In this document: in pieces, positions 19,401 to 26,072 of the stretch | How the letters are laid out: every line of letters starts with the position of its first letter | Position numbering within the stretch: position 1 is the first letter of the stretch | Origin: Chondrocystis sp. NIES-4102 | GTDB lineage: Bacteria > Cyanobacteriota > Cyanobacteriia > Cyanobacteriales > Xenococcaceae | Assembly: GCA_002368355.1 (NCBI GenBank) | Contig: AP018281.1 | Span: 2,542,001-2,606,000, forward strand | DNA: 64,000 nucleotides | Reading direction: 5' to 3' | Position numbers and translations under genes: made by a program | Notes under the pieces: generated by a model | The model's database searches: none | Told to the model about the DNA's origin: nothing | Seen by the model: only the letters and a program-made list of their open reading frames with translations

Positions 19401-19928
19401 CTCGATTAAACTGATTAGAATTTCTTCTAGGGGAGGAGCTTCACGCAAAGATCTCCAAATTACATAATCAAAATTACTCTTAATTTCTTGAGCCAGTTTT
19501 AAAGATAAGGTTGTTTTGCCAATACCCCCCATACCTAAAAGTGTAATTAGACGACAGCGATCTTTTACTACCCAGGTTTTAATTGTGTCTAATTCTATAG
19601 TGCGTCCAAAAAAATAATCAACCGCGATCGCTTCTCCCCAATCTTGTTTTAGATTATGGTTGATTTTAGTGTAGTATTTTTCTGTAATTTCTAATTTAAA
19701 AGCTATAAATAATTTTTCAATTGAGCGTCTATCAACCGCTTCTTGAGTAACTAATATTTTTTTAATTGTATTGATATCTAAATTAACCAGTTCACTTAAT
19801 TTTTCATAAGTATATCTTTCCCCAAAATTATCTTGAATTTCCCAGAGCGATCGCTTGCTTTGGATTGCTTCTAAGCCTTCATTTGTCAGAATTACACCAC
19901 GGTTTCGTCTTTGCTTTAGCTTTCTCAT
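16416..19928 (-). CDS. STAND ATPase: N-terminal HTH-like domain, NB-ARC and 14 WD40 repeats
   Basis: The 1170-residue protein begins with an HTH-like domain common on cyanobacterial signal-transduction ATPases (RNRGVILTNEGLEAI ... YEKLSELVNLDINTIKKIL). An NB-ARC ATPase follows, with FFGRTIELD, Walker A GMGGIGKTT (132-140), ILLDNAESLL and the GNPLAL motif. Then comes a short pentapeptide-like stretch (DLTGYDFSNL; NFQNADLSKS). From about residue 555 there are 14 WD40 repeats, each ending in GH or similar, enough for two seven-bladed propellers. The tail MNIQGVSGLT is typical of this group. STAND proteins are ligand-triggered switches; many bacterial ones act in defence or cell-death circuits. 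No effector domain is visible, so partner proteins are expected. Confidence 0.9.
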   Translation of the reverse strand: MRKLKQRRNRGVILTNEGLEAIQSKRSLWEIQDNFGERYTYEKLSELVNLDINTIKKILVTQEAVDRRSIEKLFIAFKLEITEKYYTKINHNLKQDWGEAIAVDYFFGRTIELDTIKTWVVKDRCRLITLLGMGGIGKTTLSLKLAQEIKSNFDYVIWRSLREAPPLEEILISLIEFLSQGQETAANLPLKVGQKITRLIEHLRSYRCLILLDNAESLLDKGGRVGTYLPGCEEYGELFKRVGQTSHISCLMLTSREKPKEIAVLEGDRLAVRSMQLEGLREKGQEICKIKGLSGSEPELKLLSDRYAGNPLALKVVATTIQDLFEGNIAKFLKQEKIVFGDVREILDQQFDRLSATEREIMYWLAIAREPIEIKELQEDVVWQISSIKLLETLESLSRRSLIESNLSGFTQQPVVMEYVTSRLIEEIIQEFVNQKPQLLRTHALIKATAKDYIRENQIRLILQPILKRLTATFGQHTTAHLNEILTTQRLRFQGDPNYTAGNLINCFSQLKTDLTGYDFSNLCVWQADLRTLQLHQVNFQNADLSKSVFAENFGGIWSVAFSPDGQYLATGDTKGNISWRRVVDGQLIRRFEGHHGWVVSLAFTPDGQTLASGSCDCTVKLWNVATGQCLHTLDAHLQEVWSVCFSPDGELLATGCDDHQVRLWQVSTGECLQVYSDHLSEVLAVIFTSDGQQLISASQDQTIRFWDLKTGICQKIIPGHQAGIRSLGLSPDGQMLVSASSDRTIKLWDLNTAECLQVFLGHENVVLNVTFAPQGEWVVSSSIDQTVRLWDINTAECLKVFFGHTNVVNGVAFSPQGCLIASGSYDQTVKLWNPLTSQCLKTWQGYNNQALSLAFNHNGQILASGGQDAKIRLWDSQTSKVIKTIEGHSNWVLSVVFNHNQDLIASGSYDQTIKLWDIPTGKCLNTLKGHRGAVRSITFGVDGKTLVSAGDDQTIRFWDLATGKPKEILKGHLAEIWAISFNSTYQLLASASFDQTIKLWDIKTNKCLITLNGHTSWVWAIAWSRDNQSLVSTSADQTIRIWDISTGKCEKILRDRTGHSQVIAYSIDGQLIASCSQDHNLKLWQVSSGKCIKILSGHQALVNSIAFSPDGSCLVSSSEDETIKLWDLTTGQCVKTLLVDQPYKSMNIQGVSGLTKANISNLEALGTIF

Positions 19929-20468
19929 TAGTTATCCATAACTACATTTACATTACCTAAATTTGGTAATGTTTTAATCATTTAGCTTTTTTATAACTTT
20001 CTTATTTAGCTATTTAATCACTACTCTACAATTCAGCCGAAGGCAGCAATTATAACTTTAGATAACGTCTCTGGTTAAGAACACTTAGGGGCAAATAAGT
20101 TGAAAAATGAGTAATAGCAACTTTACATAGTATTTTTAGGTAAAAATAGTGAGCGTTTTTACATTTTTGCATATCTTCTGCTTAACTTCCTAAACTTCAC
20201 TGGTAAATATTTTTTCAAGATTGCACACTAGATGCTATCAATAGTTTTCTATATACAACTTAAATTCTTTCATTCCTCCCCACAGAAAATTTAATTACTC
20301 ACTAACACTTAAGTAGTAGCACGTAGTATTAAAGGTTAATACCAAGAGGAATTGAGAATAATCAAATTCAAAACTAGATAAACGATTTACATATGCAAGT
20401 TTATCTCAGTAGCGTCTTGCCAATTTTCCAATATCAAACCTAGTAAAAAACATTTTTTCTGAAATACT
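19929..20468. other. Gene-free gap between divergent STAND and sulfotransferase genes
   Basis: These 540 AT-rich bases separate divergent genes and should carry both promoters. I see no RNA gene, array repeat or credible small gene. No defined regulator site was found. Confidence 0.5.
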
Positions 20469-21557
20469 ATGAATATGCAAAATATTAAGACAGTTAATAG
20501 ACCCAGACCAGTTTTAATGACTCCAATTAGACGTTGTGGAAGTCACGCTTTACGTTTGAGACTAAATTTATCACCTGATTTTTATTCTCCCTACCCTCTA
20601 CATATTGTGGATTTTATGCCATTGGTGCAACTATATGGAGATTTAAATAATGATTGGTCTTATTTTCAATTAATTGTAGACTTAGTAGGACTACAAAGTG
20701 CCACAATGGTTAAATGGGATAATGTTGCATTAGACCCTGTTAAAATTTTTGAAGCTATTAAGAATGAGCCACGTAGTCCACATCGAGTAGCTTGGGAAAT
20801 GTTATTTCAAGCGGGACAAAAACATCAAGCTAAAGTGGTGATGGATAAGTCTTTAGATAATGTTTTTTATGGGGATGAGTTAGTTGAGCTTTTCGATGAT
20901 ATTTTATTCTTAAATGTAGTGCGTGATCCTCGCGCCCAAGTTAACAGTATTAATCGCGCAATTATTCATGACTACGATACAATTTTAAATACTATTTCTT
21001 GGGTAAAAGCACAAAAGCAAGCTCAATCTTTAATCGCTAAATATCCAGATCGTGTACTAACAATTAGATACGAAGACTTTCTGAATAATCAAGAAGTTGT
21101 TTTATATAAGATTTGTCAGTTTTTGGGAATTGAATTTTTAGATTCCATGATGGATGTTAGTAGTTCTAAAGAAGCTAAAAACATCGCCGTCTTATCTGCA
21201 CTTTGGGAAACCAATAGTTCTGCTCCTATTCCTGCTTATATTGATAAATTTAAGCAAACAATGAGTACTGAAGAAATCGAAATTATCGAATCGATCGCAG
21301 GTGAATATATGGAGCATTATGGGTATGAAAAAATGACCCCCGCCTCTTTTGAAGTTACTCCCGAAGCGATCGCGTCCGCTAAAAAACGTAGTGCGCCCAA
21401 AAAAGAACAAGCATGGTTTGAATTAAAAAGTAAAGATCCCCGTGACTATCAATTACGCAGATTCCGTGCTGATTATTTAGATATGGTCAAGCAGAGACTT
21501 TTGGCTCAGCAAGTAGCTGCTTTAAATCGCTCAGAAATGATTGAATACGCCATATAA
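20469..21557 (+). CDS. Sulfotransferase family protein
   Basis: The 362-residue protein has the PAPS-binding pair of sulfotransferases: a 5'-phosphosulfate loop region TPIRRCGSHALRLRL (residues about 18-32) and a 3'-phosphate motif LNVVRDPRAQVNSI near 153-166, followed by RVLTIRYEDFL. It would transfer sulfuryl groups from PAPS to an alcohol or amine on a polysaccharide, lipid or metabolite; the acceptor is not deducible. It lies 58 bp upstream of the APS/PAPS reductase gene, so both users of activated sulfate are side by side. ATG 20475 is an alternative start only two codons downstream. Confidence 0.85.
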   Translation: MNMQNIKTVNRPRPVLMTPIRRCGSHALRLRLNLSPDFYSPYPLHIVDFMPLVQLYGDLNNDWSYFQLIVDLVGLQSATMVKWDNVALDPVKIFEAIKNEPRSPHRVAWEMLFQAGQKHQAKVVMDKSLDNVFYGDELVELFDDILFLNVVRDPRAQVNSINRAIIHDYDTILNTISWVKAQKQAQSLIAKYPDRVLTIRYEDFLNNQEVVLYKICQFLGIEFLDSMMDVSSSKEAKNIAVLSALWETNSSAPIPAYIDKFKQTMSTEEIEIIESIAGEYMEHYGYEKMTPASFEVTPEAIASAKKRSAPKKEQAWFELKSKDPRDYQLRRFRADYLDMVKQRLLAQQVAALNRSEMIEYAI

Positions 21558-21615
21558 AAGTATTCTTTGCTTAATTGATTATCCACTTTCCTATTCGCAA
21601 CGAGCAGGTTAATTT

Positions 21616-22365
21616 ATGACTCAAGCTACTGTTACCAAAACATCTTTAAATTTTGCCCAAATTCAAGCGGAATACGAACATAAAACCCCTCAAGAAATTT
21701 TAACTTTAGCCTTAGATAAATTTGACAATATTGCTATTTCTTTTAGTGGTGCTGAGGATGTTGTCTTAATTGATATGGCGAAAAAAATTACTGATAATGT
21801 ACAAGTTTTCTCTATAGACACTGGTCGTCTACATTCCCAAACTTATCAATTTTTTGAAAGGGTTAGGCAACATTATAATATTGAATTAGAAATCTTGTTT
21901 CCAGATGCTCAACAAGTGGAAGCTTTAGTTAAGGAAAAAGGTTTATTTAGTTTCTACCAGGACACCCATTCTGAATGCTGTGGAATTCGTAAAGTAGTTC
22001 CTCTACGTCGTAAATTAAATACTCTAGAAGCCTGGATCACTGGACAACGCAAAGATCAAAGTCCTGATACTCGTGCTAGTATTCCTGTTATGCAATTAGA
22101 TACTGCCTTTTCCACTGAAGATCATAATTTAGTTAAATTTAATCCTTTAGCTAATTGGACATCTCAGCAAGTATGGCAATATATTAGAGATTTTGATGTA
22201 CCATACAATCAATTACATGAGCTTGGTTTCGTTAGTATTGGTTGTGAACCCTGTACTAAAGCTGTACTCCCTAATCAACATGAAAGAGAAGGTCGTTGGT
22301 GGTGGGAAAATGCAGCCCAGAAGGAATGTGGTTTCCATCAAGCAAATTTGCAAGTTAGCAAGTAG
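21616..22365 (+). CDS. cysH: APS/PAPS reductase, iron-sulfur type
   Basis: The 249-residue enzyme has the P-loop-like [10 protein letters not shown], the [10 protein letters not shown] pair C121-C122, the GCEPC pair C210/C213, and the catalytic KECGFH (C238). The two cysteine pairs bind a 4Fe-4S cluster and are typical of assimilatory adenylyl-sulfate reductases, whereas the E. coli-type PAPS reductase has only the ECGxH cysteine. It reduces activated sulfate to sulfite using thioredoxin. It sits between a sulfotransferase and a TauE-type exporter, followed by a thioredoxin-like protein, which fits sulfite/sulfur handling. Some four-cysteine enzymes accept both APS and PAPS, so substrate preference is open. 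Confidence 0.93.
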   Translation: MTQATVTKTSLNFAQIQAEYEHKTPQEILTLALDKFDNIAISFSGAEDVVLIDMAKKITDNVQVFSIDTGRLHSQTYQFFERVRQHYNIELEILFPDAQQVEALVKEKGLFSFYQDTHSECCGIRKVVPLRRKLNTLEAWITGQRKDQSPDTRASIPVMQLDTAFSTEDHNLVKFNPLANWTSQQVWQYIRDFDVPYNQLHELGFVSIGCEPCTKAVLPNQHEREGRWWWENAAQKECGFHQANLQVSK

Positions 22366-22487
22366 GTAATGGGGAAAGGGATAATCAGAGGTTGAAATAG
22401 TGGGGACTTATTTTCAATTGCTGTATTTTCTTTTTCCAACAATATACTTCTAAAGTTATTAATAGTTACATCATCTAATTAATAACT

Positions 22488-23258
22488 ATGGAAAACCTGC
22501 TTATTTTAACTGCTGGGGGCATATTATCGGGGGTTTTAGCTGGATTACTGGGAATTGGGGGAGGTGTTATTATTGTCTCTTTACTAGTAAGTTTGGGCTA
22601 TCCTCCCATCCAAGCTGTGGCTACTAGTAGTTTGGTGATTATCCTAAGTTCTAGTACAGGCAGTTTTTATAATTGGCGCCAGGGTTATTTAGACTGGAGA
22701 AGAGTAGTTTATTTAGCCTTACCAGCTATAGTTGCAGCCCAACTGGGGGTATATCTTGCCATAAATATACCGCCATATATTTTATTAACCACCTTTGCTT
22801 GTTTTTTACTAGTTAATATTTTTTTAATTAGGTTGCGTCAAAAATTAGCAGCAGCCAAAAGCAATACTCCTAACCTTTTTAATCCTTTGCTATCCAAACT
22901 AGTTACAGGTAGCTTGGCTGGATTTTTAGCAGGTTTATTGGGAGTGGGTGGCGGGACAATTATGGTGCCATTGCAGATGTTACTTTTAAATGAAGAGATA
23001 AAAGTAGCTATTCGGACTAGTTTAGCGGTAATTATCGTGACAACTATATCTGCTTGTATATCTCAAGCACTGCAAGGCAACGTTTTGTTTATTCCAGGTT
23101 TAATTTTAAGTGTGGGGGGAATTTCAGGTACACAAATTGGGGCTAGAGTTTTGCCTAAATTACCAAGCTCCTTGGTGAGCAAAATTTTTATTTTATTTTT
23201 AGCAGCCATGTCGGCATTAAATTTTTGGCAAGCATGGAAAATTTATCAGGGTTTTTAG
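22488..23258 (+). CDS. TauE/SafE family sulfite/anion exporter
   Basis: The 256-residue membrane protein shows about eight hydrophobic segments and an internal duplication: GVLAGLLGIGGGVIIVSLL in the first half and AGFLAGLLGVGGGTIMVPL in the second. These glycine-rich repeats are the TauE/SafE signature. Members export sulfite, sulfoacetate or related organic anions. The place directly after cysH, which produces sulfite, supports a role in relieving sulfite stress. It is separated from cysH by 122 bp and from the next gene by 26 bp. Confidence 0.9.
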   Translation: MENLLILTAGGILSGVLAGLLGIGGGVIIVSLLVSLGYPPIQAVATSSLVIILSSSTGSFYNWRQGYLDWRRVVYLALPAIVAAQLGVYLAINIPPYILLTTFACFLLVNIFLIRLRQKLAAAKSNTPNLFNPLLSKLVTGSLAGFLAGLLGVGGGTIMVPLQMLLLNEEIKVAIRTSLAVIIVTTISACISQALQGNVLFIPGLILSVGGISGTQIGARVLPKLPSSLVSKIFILFLAAMSALNFWQAWKIYQGF

Positions 23259-23284
23259 TTTAGTTATAGGAGTAATTGCAGTAG

Positions 23285-23617
23285 ATGAATATTATTATGG
23301 TGAAAAAGATTCGACCAGATGGTAGTTTGTGCCGAAAATCAGCAGAAGTATCCCAAAAATTAGCCAACCTAAATTTAAGCGATCGCATTAATTGTATCGT
23401 CTTTGCTGATGAGCGAGAATTTTTTAGTCCTGGGTTGGAATTGGCAAGAAAGCACGGAGTTAATGCTGCACCCTTCTTTATTGTTGAGCAGGACTGTTCT
23501 ACCCAAGTCTATACTATGTATTCTAGGTTTGTAAAAGAGGTTTTAGGACACAATATTTCTGAAACTGAAGAGATCAGCGAAATTATGGCACAACATCCAG
23601 ATTTAGACTTTATTTAA
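23285..23617 (+). CDS. Small thioredoxin-like protein with CxxS site
   Basis: The 110-residue product begins with a beta strand (NIIMVKKIRPDGS), then CRKS (C16 to S19) at the start of a helix, and a later GVNAAPFFIVE whose P63 suits the cis-proline of thioredoxin folds. The active site is thus a monothiol CxxS rather than CxxC. It follows the TauE-like gene by 26 bp and lies in a sulfur-assimilation block, so redox chemistry with sulfite or a reductase partner is plausible. This is inference. A ribosome site AGGAG (23268-23272) supports the first ATG; ATG 23297 is an alternative. Confidence 0.6.
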   Translation: MNIIMVKKIRPDGSLCRKSAEVSQKLANLNLSDRINCIVFADEREFFSPGLELARKHGVNAAPFFIVEQDCSTQVYTMYSRFVKEVLGHNISETEEISEIMAQHPDLDFI

Positions 23618-23686
23618 ATTAGCTATAAATTTCTAAGAACGCCTTACTATAATTATTGGTAATTTTTATATGCGTTCTAGATTTTA

Positions 23687-24076
23687 ATGCCAACTACGAT
23701 TAATACTAATCATTTAAAAGCGATAGACGATGAGCTTTCTAAACGCCCTATCGCCCTCGATCCTGGTGGTTACTATATTATCTACCTAGATCGACAAGCA
23801 GGGTTGATTTGCGCTAAACACTATACCAATATTATCAACGAGCAAGGTTTAGCAGTAGATCCAGATACAGGCGAGGTAATTGCTTGTGGAGGTAAAAAAG
23901 TTGAACGTCTTGCCGAAACACTATATACAGGCAGAACTGCTAAAGAACTTTGTGTTAAAGTAATTGAATCTCAACCCTGTCCAATTACCATGTTAGACCA
24001 CGCTGCCTATCTGGGTCGGGAATTTACAAGGGCTGAGTATGCTTTAATTAACGAAACTGAATATATTCAAGATTAA
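23687..24076 (+). CDS. DUF4346 family protein
   Basis: The 129-residue protein matches the DUF4346 pattern: DPGGYYIIYLDR, KHYTN, DPDTGEVIACGG, GRTAKELCVKVIE and LDHAAYLGREFTRAE. The family is mainly cyanobacterial and its function is unknown; in some proteins it is joined to a dihydropteroate-synthase-like region. No membrane segment or signal peptide is seen. The stop overlaps the stop of convergent psb32 by 4 bases, leaving no room for separate terminators. Confidence 0.85.
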   Translation: MPTTINTNHLKAIDDELSKRPIALDPGGYYIIYLDRQAGLICAKHYTNIINEQGLAVDPDTGEVIACGGKKVERLAETLYTGRTAKELCVKVIESQPCPITMLDHAAYLGREFTRAEYALINETEYIQD

Positions 24077-24795
24077 TCACCCAAGCCGACATACCAATAG
24101 TAGGTTGCCATGGGAATAATTGTAGCTACAATTAAAAAGCCAATTACCCAGATAGTTGCACTACCTTGATCTGTATCTTCAGCTTTGGTAAATGTACCTT
24201 CTATTTGAATGTCATCTTCCATCTCTGGGGGTCCTGGATCGGTTTCGCCAGATAAAACTGCTACCAAGCGATCGCCTGCATCTAAGAAGGCTTGGTTATA
24301 TTTGTTTCCCTTGCGGATATTATACCCAATTGTGTCTTCCACCAGACTTTGGGCGATATCTGTATTAACTAATGCTTGGGCAGATTTGCCTGTGCGAATA
24401 GCTACGTTATTAGTTAGGGTATCTAATACTATCAACGTTTGCTTATCCTGCTTTTCGGGGGTAGGATACCAGTTTTGGAAGATTTCATCCGCTAGGTTAT
24501 CTACGGTCTGTCCATAGTCTAAACGACGAATTGCCACCATTCTTACTTGTTGACCTGTGGAATTGGCTAACTCTTTAAAAGTACTAGTAAGCTTGCTTTG
24601 GTTAGAATTACTAATAGCATCCGCCGTATCTACCACCCAAACTTGATCTGCATTAAAGTCGGGTAAATCATATAAACCTGTGGCAATTGCAGGTGCTGTA
24701 AGGCAAATTGTGACTAATACAATTAATATTGTTGAGGCTATCAGGCTTTTTAACCACAAAACAGTCTGCTTTATGGATATTAGGTTTTCTTTCAT
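24073..24795 (-). CDS. psb32: Photosystem II repair protein Psb32 (TPM domain)
   Basis: The 240-residue protein has an N-terminal hydrophobic segment of signal/anchor type ending APAIATG, and a TPM domain (VWVVDTADAISNSNQSKL ... GQQVRMVAIRRLD ... QTLIVLDTLTNNVAIRTG ... DAGDRLVAVL). It ends with a C-terminal membrane span (ATIWVIGFLIVATIIPMAT). This layout is that of Psb32, the cyanobacterial relative of plant TLP18.3, which protects photosystem II and supports its repair in high light. It lies next to psaL on the same strand and overlaps the convergent DUF4346 gene by 4 bases. Confidence 0.88.
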   Translation of the reverse strand: MKENLISIKQTVLWLKSLIASTILIVLVTICLTAPAIATGLYDLPDFNADQVWVVDTADAISNSNQSKLTSTFKELANSTGQQVRMVAIRRLDYGQTVDNLADEIFQNWYPTPEKQDKQTLIVLDTLTNNVAIRTGKSAQALVNTDIAQSLVEDTIGYNIRKGNKYNQAFLDAGDRLVAVLSGETDPGPPEMEDDIQIEGTFTKAEDTDQGSATIWVIGFLIVATIIPMATYYWYVGLGD

Positions 24796-24876
24796 ACTTT
24801 TTTGTTCTCAAATAATTACTTATTTTAGGGAATAAATTACAACTACCGACAATTGTTGAATATCTATATAAATAAT

Positions 24877-24903
24877 AGAGCCTGGAGAACCCCCCCAGAC
24901 TCT
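24877..24903 (-). terminator. Hairpin downstream of psaL
   Basis: AGAG-C-CTGG (24877-24885) pairs with CCAG-A-CTCT (24895-24903) around a 9-base loop, with one mismatch. On the minus strand it lies about 55 bases after the psaL stop and is followed by an A/T-rich ATTATTT tail. It probably separates psaL from psb32. Confidence 0.5.
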
Positions 24904-24957
24904 AAATCTTTTAAGCTAAAAGTTTTGTACTTCGCTTAATCTTTTTTTATTTACTAA

Positions 24958-25440
24958 TTAATTAGCAATTAGGGTTTTTATACCTGCTAAATAGGCTGAG
25001 GAAAGCAAGAAATAAGCAAAGAATGCTCCTCCAGCACCACCCATGAAGAAACCACTGCCAAACTCACTCCAACCTTCTTTGGTAGAAAAAGCAGCAGGCA
25101 CACGACCTGTAGTAATAGTTTCAGTAGGTTTACCACCCATAGTACTAGCATATAGGGATAAGCAGACGGTTAAAATTGCTATTAACCCTAGAGATGATAA
25201 TAAAGCAGCAATATCAGCATTGTCTGTATTACGTAATGGCCCCAACATTAAGAAAGGTCCATAGATAAAATACCCATGTGCCATGCCGACTTCTAACCCA
25301 CGACGAAATGGTGCTAAACCATCACGGTATGCAGGTAAGTTACGGATAAAGCTTTTACTAAAGTCTGAGGAATTAAGAGGAGTAGCTAAATTGCCAATTT
25401 GAGGATCTCCTGCGGGTTGAATAGCTGTGTATTCATTCAT
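24958..25440 (-). CDS. psaL: Photosystem I subunit XI
   Basis: The 160-residue protein reads as PsaL throughout: IQPAGDPQIGNLATPL, NLPAYRDGLAPFRRGLEVGMAHGY with the conserved chlorophyll-site histidine, FLMLGPLRNTD and the C-terminal FAYFLLSS span, giving three membrane helices. PsaL forms the trimerisation (or tetramerisation) core of cyanobacterial photosystem I. It is divergent from psaI, which encodes its direct neighbour in the complex. AGGAG lies 13 bases before the ATG. Confidence 0.97.
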   Translation of the reverse strand: MNEYTAIQPAGDPQIGNLATPLNSSDFSKSFIRNLPAYRDGLAPFRRGLEVGMAHGYFIYGPFLMLGPLRNTDNADIAALLSSLGLIAILTVCLSLYASTMGGKPTETITTGRVPAAFSTKEGWSEFGSGFFMGGAGGAFFAYFLLSSAYLAGIKTLIAN

Positions 25441-25614
25441 AAAGATTTGATTTCTCCTAAAGTTTATGTTTTACGTATCCTTTAAATAGCATTACTTTAA
25501 CTTGGTTTAAGTTCGCTTTTTGTTAAGAATCTTTATAACTCGACCTAATGGGGTTTGTGTTCGCAGTAATATCCATGTTGTCAACGTTTTAATCCAAAAT
25601 AGGAAAGGTAAAAT
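25441..25614. promoter_or_regulatory. Divergent psaL/psaI control region
   Basis: These 174 bases separate divergent psaL and psaI and must contain the signals for both photosystem I subunits. AGGAAAGG (25601-25608) is the psaI ribosome site. A clear RpaB (HLR1) double box was looked for and not found. Confidence 0.5.
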
Positions 25615-25740
25615 ATGATTGGCAGTTATGCAGCTTCCTGGCTACCCATTGCTATGGTCCCGCTTGTCGGTATTGTAGGCGCAGCAATATCTATGGCTCT
25701 TTTGCACGTTTATATTGAAGGCGAATCTGAAACAAAATAG
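25615..25740 (+). CDS. psaI: Photosystem I subunit VIII
   Basis: A 41-residue protein begins MIGSYAASWLPIAMVPLVG, continues with a single membrane helix AAISMALLHVYIE and ends in a charged tail. This matches PsaI, which contacts PsaL and stabilises the oligomerisation domain of photosystem I. The start is supported by AGGAAAGG just upstream. It is transcribed away from psaL and has its own terminator 51 bases after the stop. Confidence 0.93.
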   Translation: MIGSYAASWLPIAMVPLVGIVGAAISMALLHVYIEGESETK

Positions 25741-25790
25741 TAAGGTATAAGTAGTACTTTAAGTAACTTGTTTTTACTTAATAAATCTTG

Positions 25791-25820
25791 ATACTCTGCC
25801 TAACTTGGTAGGGTATTTCT
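25791..25820 (+). terminator. Rho-independent terminator after psaI
   Basis: ATACTCTGCC (25791-25800) pairs over ten positions, two of them G-T, with GGTAGGGTAT (25807-25816) around loop TAACTT. TTTCTATAT follows. Its position after the short psaI gene fits a terminator. Confidence 0.65.
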
Positions 25821-26072
25821 ATATAATTATAAAGAGCGATCGCCTTTTGATGAGATATTTTGTTTGCTTGATTAGATATTAAAATTATTAGATTATAAAT
25901 AGGTGAGGGTTCTTACTCTTCGTTTACTATCTCCCTTGCCGATTGTTTTTATATAATTACTAAAAATAATAAAACAGTTTAATTTTGCCTTAATTTAAGA
26001 GTTTCTGACGATGTAATTGTATCGTTCCTCACAATATTATGGGAGAAATAACTAATATAATATTTTGAGAAA
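25821..26072. promoter_or_regulatory. Leader of the ParA-nuclease module with two inverted repeats
   Basis: The gap holds an 18-bp palindrome ACGATGTAATTGTATCGT (26008-26025) with five perfect outer pairs, two G-T positions and central AATT. A second inverted repeat, AATATTAT (26033-26040) and ATAATATT (26057-26064), ends 9 bases before the start codon. Both are close to the ParA-like start, and partition operons are commonly autoregulated at such sites, so one could be an operator or a parS-like centromere. Neither matches the chromosomal parS consensus. Confidence 0.4.

Noticed and set aside
25441-25614. RpaB/HLR1 double box between psaL and psaI
   Set aside because: Only one half site (TTTACGTA) is close to consensus; the second half at the required spacing does not match.
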